Below, piece by piece: positions 34,366-38,938 of a stretch of DNA of 38,938 bases; positions within the stretch are counted from its first letter, which is position 1, and the number at the start of each line of letters is the position of its first letter. Under the pieces are notes generated by a model. It was not told where the DNA came from. It saw nothing but the letters and a program-made list of their open reading frames with translations, and did no database searches. The position numbers were made by a program, and so were the translations under genes. The stretch lies in contig JAQWFV010000148.1 of NCBI GenBank assembly GCA_029238555.1, positions 1 through 38,938 of the forward strand. The letters are read 5' to 3'. The DNA comes from Flavobacteriaceae bacterium (GTDB taxonomy: Bacteria; Bacteroidota; Bacteroidia; Flavobacteriales; Flavobacteriaceae).

Positions 34366-37194
34366 ATGAATTTTAAGCAGCTTTTTTTATTCCTATTTTT
34401 AGCACTTCCTTTTTGGGGAATGGGTCAGCATGTCAATAAAATTAGTGCCAGTCTGAATAGTGAGACTAAAGAAATAAAAATTCAGCAAGAATTCACCTAT
34501 ACCAATCATAGTGCAGACACCCTTAGCGTGCTGTATTTTAATGATTGGGCAAATGCGTATGCCCATAAAGACTCTCCTTTAGCGAGTCGTTTTGCAGATG
34601 ATTTTAAGAAAAATCTCCATCTAGCCTCTAAAGAACTCAGGGGAGGAACTGACCTCATTGGTGCAGTTGATCAGAATTACTACTCCCTTCCTTGGTGGAG
34701 AACCAAAGAAAAAGATATTATTGGTATTTCCTTAAATAAACCTATTGCTCCGGGTGATTACGAAACTATTACCTTCACTTACACTGTTAAGTTACCACCA
34801 AACAAATACACCTCTTATGGATATGATTCTGAAGGGGGATATTTTCTTAAGGATTGGTACCTCTCCCCTGCTGTTTATAAAGACAAAGAATGGTTGCTCT
34901 ATTCAAACAAAGATTTGCAAGACCTTTACACTGATATTACCAACACAGTAATAAAAATAAGCTACGATAAAGCGTTGGTATTAAATTCAAATTACAAAGA
35001 AACTTTAGAACAAGTCAAAGGAAATAAAAGATGGGCTACGCTAACTGCTCAGCAGAAAAAAGGGGCAGAAATGTATCTGACCAATGAAAATAATTTTGTG
35101 AGATACCCACTTAAAAGCACCATTTTAGTTACTGATTTAAGGGGAGAAAATCTTGAGCCAGCTATAGAAATAGCAGCAGTCTCTAAAGTTTTTTCATTCA
35201 TTGAAAATAAAATTGGCACTATTCCTTTAGATCAACTCTTGGTGACTAAAATGAATTATGACAGAAACCCACTCTATGGATTAAATAAACTACCCAGCTT
35301 TGTAAACCCCTATGAAGAATCCTTTAAGTTAGAATTAAGTTTATTAAAAACGAGTTTGTACACCTTATTTAGGGAGAGTTTTTTTGTTAATCCAAGAAAA
35401 GAACACTGGGTCATAGATGCATTGGTGAACTTCAATATGATCAAATATGTGGAGACCTATTATCCTAATCAAAAATTACTAGGAAAAATAGCTTCCTACT
35501 GGGGAGTGAAAAGCCTGCATTTATCTGAATTGGACTTTAACGATCAGTATGCATTACTCTATAATTTAACAGCAAGACGCAACTTAGACCAACCACTCAC
35601 GACCTCTAACGACTCCTTAATAAAATTCAACCAACAAATAGCCAACAAATACAAAGCTGGTTTAGGACTGGCTTATTTGGAAGATTATCTAGGCGAGGGA
35701 GTATTAGAACAATGTATTAGAGACTTTTATCAAGCGCACAAAGGGGCCAATATTGCTACAAAAGACTTTAAAACTACCTTAGAAAAGTACACCGCTAAAA
35801 ACGTAGATTGGTTTTTCAATACTTATATAGCCACAAAAAACAAAATTGATTTTAAAATAACCAAAGCTTCTGCAGCACCAGATTCAATAACTTTTACCAT
35901 AAAAAACAAGCAAAAGACCAGAGTACCTATTTCAGTATTTGGTTTAAAAAAAGATAGTGTAGTGTCTCAGTATTGGTTTACTGGTATAGATAGTATTGGA
36001 AGCTTTAAGATCCCTAATCAGTTAGAAGACAAACTGGTATTAAACTTTAATCAAAAAATCCCTGAATTTAATCAGCGAGACAATTGGAAATCGCTTAATG
36101 GCTGGTTTTCAAGTAACAAAAAACTCAAGTTTCAGTTTTTTAAAGATCTAGAAGATCCTAATTACAATCAAGTATTTTATGTACCCATAGCAAATTTTAA
36201 TATTTACGACGGATTAACCCCTGGTATACGATTGTACAATAAAACTGTGCTAGAAAGGCCTTTTAATTATGATTTCTCGCCCTCATATGGTTTAAAGGGT
36301 AAAAAGTTCGTGGGATATGGACGGTTCAACTACAGAAAATACCATCAAAATAAGCGATTGTATGTGACGAATTATAATCTAGGGGCTTCTAGTTATCAAT
36401 ATACAGAAAATGCGCGCTACACAACACTAACACCTTCATTTTCAATGGGCTGGAGGCCTGAAGACCTTAGGTCTAACAAGAAAGACTTCTTACAATTGAG
36501 GTATGTGCAGGTGCAAAGAGATCCAAATCCCTCTATGCCTGTAGACGCTCAGAGTCAGGCACCCAATTACGGTGTTCTCAATTTGCGTTATGGATCAAAT
36601 GACAATGGGATTTTAAAGTACTTTTCATGGAATTTAGATGCCCAACAAGCCAAAGATTTTTCCAAACTGTCCTTTGAAATTGAATACAGAAGATTATTCG
36701 AAAACAACAGACAATTCAATATTCGTTTTTTTGCGGGAAGTTTTATCAGAAACGAAACCAAAGGAGACTTCTTTAGCTTTGCCTTAGACCGTCCAACAGA
36801 CTACTTATTTGATTATAGCTTCCTGGGAAGATCTGAAGACCAAGGATTGTATTCACAGCAAATTATTATAGCTGAGGGTGGTTTTAAATCTAAATTAGAT
36901 AGACCTTTTGCCAATCAATGGATCGCTACAACCAACGCTAGTATTAATTTGTACCGGTGGGTGGAGTTTTATACTGATTTTGGTTTTGTCAAAAACAAAG
37001 GTTATAAAGAGCGCTTGGTATATGATTCAGGAATTAGACTCAATTTAGTGACCGATTATTTTGAATTGTATTTTCCCCTATATTCTAATAATGGATGGGA
37101 ATCTGGCCAAGAAAATTACGCAGAGAAAATTCGATTTGTAGTGACTCTAAGTCCTAAAACCCTCATTGGTCTCTTCAACAGAAAATGGTTCTAA
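34366..37194 (+). CDS. M1 aminopeptidase-like protein lacking HExxH, with C-terminal outer-membrane barrel
   Basis: The 942-residue exported protein has a signal peptide at about 1-20 (ending FWGMGQ). Residues about 25-250 resemble the N-terminal beta domain of M1 metallopeptidases and 260-500 the gluzincin-like helical domain. Where HExxH and the downstream NE would lie, it reads LYTLFRESFF and EHWVIDALVNF (near 340-357). No HExxH exists anywhere, so zinc peptidase activity is not expected. From about 600 to the end the chain is a run of alternating amphipathic strands closing with FNRKWF, the terminal aromatic typical of outer-membrane beta-barrels. Members of this flavobacterial group are often labelled metalloprotease. 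It is third in the uvrA run. Confidence 0.78.
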   Translation: MNFKQLFLFLFLALPFWGMGQHVNKISASLNSETKEIKIQQEFTYTNHSADTLSVLYFNDWANAYAHKDSPLASRFADDFKKNLHLASKELRGGTDLIGAVDQNYYSLPWWRTKEKDIIGISLNKPIAPGDYETITFTYTVKLPPNKYTSYGYDSEGGYFLKDWYLSPAVYKDKEWLLYSNKDLQDLYTDITNTVIKISYDKALVLNSNYKETLEQVKGNKRWATLTAQQKKGAEMYLTNENNFVRYPLKSTILVTDLRGENLEPAIEIAAVSKVFSFIENKIGTIPLDQLLVTKMNYDRNPLYGLNKLPSFVNPYEESFKLELSLLKTSLYTLFRESFFVNPRKEHWVIDALVNFNMIKYVETYYPNQKLLGKIASYWGVKSLHLSELDFNDQYALLYNLTARRNLDQPLTTSNDSLIKFNQQIANKYKAGLGLAYLEDYLGEGVLEQCIRDFYQAHKGANIATKDFKTTLEKYTAKNVDWFFNTYIATKNKIDFKITKASAAPDSITFTIKNKQKTRVPISVFGLKKDSVVSQYWFTGIDSIGSFKIPNQLEDKLVLNFNQKIPEFNQRDNWKSLNGWFSSNKKLKFQFFKDLEDPNYNQVFYVPIANFNIYDGLTPGIRLYNKTVLERPFNYDFSPSYGLKGKKFVGYGRFNYRKYHQNKRLYVTNYNLGASSYQYTENARYTTLTPSFSMGWRPEDLRSNKKDFLQLRYVQVQRDPNPSMPVDAQSQAPNYGVLNLRYGSNDNGILKYFSWNLDAQQAKDFSKLSFEIEYRRLFENNRQFNIRFFAGSFIRNETKGDFFSFALDRPTDYLFDYSFLGRSEDQGLYSQQIIIAEGGFKSKLDRPFANQWIATTNASINLYRWVEFYTDFGFVKNKGYKERLVYDSGIRLNLVTDYFELYFPLYSNNGWESGQENYAEKIRFVVTLSPKTLIGLFNRKWF

Positions 37195-37324
37195 ATTTTA
37201 CGTTTTTCTCAACAAAATGCCTGATAATTGTGAATTATTGATAATTCATTATTTGAATAGCTATATTTTTTCGCATTATTCAATTACCGCTTCTTATTAG
37301 TGAAAATATTCCATCTTTTTTCTA

Positions 37325-37332
37325 TATTTTTG
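37325..37332 (+). promoter_or_regulatory. Predicted -7 box of the second E1 fusion gene
   Basis: TATTTTTG fits TAnnTTTG, 40 bases before the ATG at 37373. The -33 element is unclear. The 178-base gap before the gene also holds a short palindrome, TGAATTAT-TG-ATAATTCA (37231-37248), whose loop is too small and whose T-tract is too poor for a convincing terminator. Confidence 0.4.
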
Positions 37333-37372
37333 CAATGAATTTTTGATGCCTAAAAACAAACACCTACAGTTA

Positions 37373-38938
37373 ATGGATATATCTACTGCCAATTCTAAAA
37401 AACAAATTTCTTTTGACGAGTTTAAATCAGAAATTATAGCTGATTATAAAATTGCAGTCACTTCAAGGGAGTGTAGTTTATTGGGAAGAAGAGAAGTTTT
37501 AACAGGTAAAGCTAAATTTGGAATTTTTGGAGACGGAAAAGAAATACCCCAAATAGCCATGGCTAAGGCTTTTAATGAAGGTGATTTTAGAAGTGGTTAT
37601 TACAGAGACCAAACCTTTATGATGGCATTGGATCTTTTAAAACCCAAAGACCTATTTCACGGTTTATATGCGACTACGGATATTGAAAAAGAGCCTATGA
37701 GTGCCGGAAGGCAAATGGGCGGACACTTTGTAACCCATAGCCTTCAGGAAGATGGTAGCTGGAAAAACTTGACTAAGCAATATAATAGCAGTGCAGATAT
37801 TTCACCAACAGCAGCCCAAATGCCCAGGTTACTCGGTTTGGCACAGGCCTCAAAAGTATATAGGTCTGAAAAAAATATAGATGGAAATTTGTTTTCTGTT
37901 CAAGGAAATGAAGTGGCATGGGGTACCATAGGAAATGCAAGTACTAGTGAAGGCTTGTTTTTTGAGACTATCAATGCAGGAGGTGTGCTTCAAGTGCCCA
38001 TGGTGGTGAGTGTTTGGGATGACGAGTATGGCATTTCTGTTCATGCGAAACACCAAACAACTAAGGAAAGTATTAGTGAAATACTCAAAGGCTTTCAAAA
38101 AGAAGAAGGCACAAATGGGTATGAAATTTTTAAAGTCAATGGTTGGGACTACCCTGCCCTTGTAAAAACATATCAAGAAGCGGCTCAGATTGCTAGAGAA
38201 AAACATATCCCTGTAATCATTCACGTGATAGAACTCACGCAACCTCAAGGACACTCTACTTCAGGTTCTCACGAGAGGTATAAATCAGATGATCGTCTTA
38301 TTTGGGAAAAAGAACAAGATTGTAATGTAAAATTTAGGTCTTGGATTCTAGAAAATGGTTTTGCAGATGAGGAACGTCTGCTTGAGATTGAAAAAGATAT
38401 TAAAAGAGAGGTGCGGAATGCAAAGAAAGAGGCTTGGTCTGAATTCTTAGCCCCTCATTTGGATTATAAGAAAGATTTGGTCAAAGTACTTAGGTCTGTT
38501 TCAGAAAACACTCAAAACAAAGCAGCTATTACAAGTATTCTTAACGACTTGATCGCTATTGAAGAGCCTATAAAAAAAGACTTGGCATCAAAGGCAAGAT
38601 TAGCCCTTAGAGGGTTAATTGGCGAACAAACCAAAGAACGCGAAATGCTTAAAAATTGGTTGTTGAGATTTATGACAGAAATGCAACCAATGTACAGTGC
38701 ACACTTGTACAGTGAGCATGAAAATAAAGCGACCAATATGCTTGCTATTCCTCCTACCTACAGCGAAGATGCAACTATGGTAGATGGAAGGCTTATTATT
38801 AGAGATAACTTTGATCAACTGTTAGAAAAATATCCTGAGTTTTTGATTTTTGGGGAAGACAGTGGAACTATTGGAGACGTAAATCAAGGTTTAGAGGGTT
38901 TACAAAAAAAGTATGGTGAAACCAGAGTAGCAGATACG
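37373..38938 (+). CDS. Thiamine-dependent 2-oxoacid dehydrogenase E1, alpha/beta fusion (partial, runs off right edge)
   Basis: The frame opens at the ATG at 37373 and stays open for 522 codons to the edge. Residues about 1-350 form the E1 alpha-type part: GIFGDGKEIPQIAMAKAF near 52-69, FRSGYYRDQT, AGRQMGGHF, then GNASTSEGLFFETINAGG and VWDDEYGISVHAKHQ. A helical linker (about 350-440) leads to the start of the beta part (EFLIFGEDSGTIGDV near 500). It differs from the other E1 fusion in the window (658 residues) and belongs to a longer type. In the ThDP/Mg motif the usual GD...N reads GN...D. It probably decarboxylates a 2-oxoacid for transfer to a lipoyl E2; the substrate is unknown. Confidence 0.88.
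   Translation, partial: MDISTANSKKQISFDEFKSEIIADYKIAVTSRECSLLGRREVLTGKAKFGIFGDGKEIPQIAMAKAFNEGDFRSGYYRDQTFMMALDLLKPKDLFHGLYATTDIEKEPMSAGRQMGGHFVTHSLQEDGSWKNLTKQYNSSADISPTAAQMPRLLGLAQASKVYRSEKNIDGNLFSVQGNEVAWGTIGNASTSEGLFFETINAGGVLQVPMVVSVWDDEYGISVHAKHQTTKESISEILKGFQKEEGTNGYEIFKVNGWDYPALVKTYQEAAQIAREKHIPVIIHVIELTQPQGHSTSGSHERYKSDDRLIWEKEQDCNVKFRSWILENGFADEERLLEIEKDIKREVRNAKKEAWSEFLAPHLDYKKDLVKVLRSVSENTQNKAAITSILNDLIAIEEPIKKDLASKARLALRGLIGEQTKEREMLKNWLLRFMTEMQPMYSAHLYSEHENKATNMLAIPPTYSEDATMVDGRLIIRDNFDQLLEKYPEFLIFGEDSGTIGDVNQGLEGLQKKYGETRVADT

Noticed and set aside
37231..37248. Palindrome TGAATTAT-TG-ATAATTCA after the M1-like gene, a possible terminator
   Set aside because: The arms are perfect but the loop is only two bases, the stem is nearly all A/T and no proper T run follows.
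37850..38254. A 134-residue open frame on the minus strand inside the second E1 fusion gene
   Set aside because: It lies wholly antisense to a clearly conserved coding region, and its residues resemble no protein family.
1..38938. Search by eye for CRISPR arrays, insertion sequences, integrases, phage structural genes and tRNA/rRNA genes
   Set aside because: None was seen. The S24 repressor alone is not evidence of a prophage, because its neighbours are ordinary chromosomal genes.

Overview
The window is chromosomal DNA of a low-GC Bacteroidota bacterium, most likely a marine member of the Flavobacteriaceae. Four things point there. Upstream regions carry the Bacteroidota sigma-A signature (a -7 box TAnnTTTG, sometimes with TTG/TTTG about 19 bases upstream). 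Shine-Dalgarno sequences are essentially absent. Several genes are family-typical fusions: E1 alpha/beta, a GlcD/GlcF-like FAD/Fe-S oxidase, and an M1-like protein with a barrel. Lipid A genes indicate a Gram-negative envelope. Coding density is high and the strand changes often. I see no tRNA, rRNA, IS element, prophage or CRISPR array.

Layout. 1-2588 (minus): TetR regulator, an ABC exporter with a degenerate ATPase, and an HlyD-type adaptor cut by the window edge, in one operon. 2589-2980 is the only stretch above 300 bases without a gene; it holds two back-to-back -7 boxes and a strong hairpin/T-tract that may bound a small RNA of about 135 nt. 2981-6396 (plus): LpxD, a DMT-family permease and a DEAD-box helicase. 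6571-10024 (minus): PepSY membrane protein, secreted TIM-barrel sugar isomerase-like protein, and an E1 alpha/beta fusion. 10125-13282 (plus): 2-oxoglutarate/Fe(II) oxygenase, SUI1 factor, DUF1835 protein and a nucleoside phosphorylase. Then come ung (minus), a MutS2-like protein and a DCC thiol protein (plus), a dicarboxylate symporter with aroC (minus), an LpxH-like phosphoesterase (plus), a 970-residue FAD/Fe-S oxidase (minus), a TlpA-like lipoprotein (plus), a rhomboid (minus), an LpxL-like acyltransferase (plus), a GlmM-type mutase (minus), AcpH and gamma-glutamyltransferase (plus). The last section is an S24-type repressor (minus) divergent from uvrA - LOG family - M1-like/barrel protein (plus), and finally a second E1 alpha/beta fusion that runs off the right edge.

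Functionally the window is mostly housekeeping: envelope lipid synthesis (LpxD, LpxH-like, LpxL-like, GlmM), DNA repair (Ung, UvrA, MutS2-like), keto-acid oxidation (two E1 fusions) and aromatic amino-acid synthesis (AroC). The points most worth a second look are the LexA/CI-like S24 repressor with palindromic operators over its own promoter next to uvrA, the catalytically eroded ABC ATPase, the M1-like protein that has lost its zinc motif and ends in a predicted outer-membrane barrel, the swapped metal-ligand residues in the second E1 enzyme, and the candidate small RNA upstream of lpxD.
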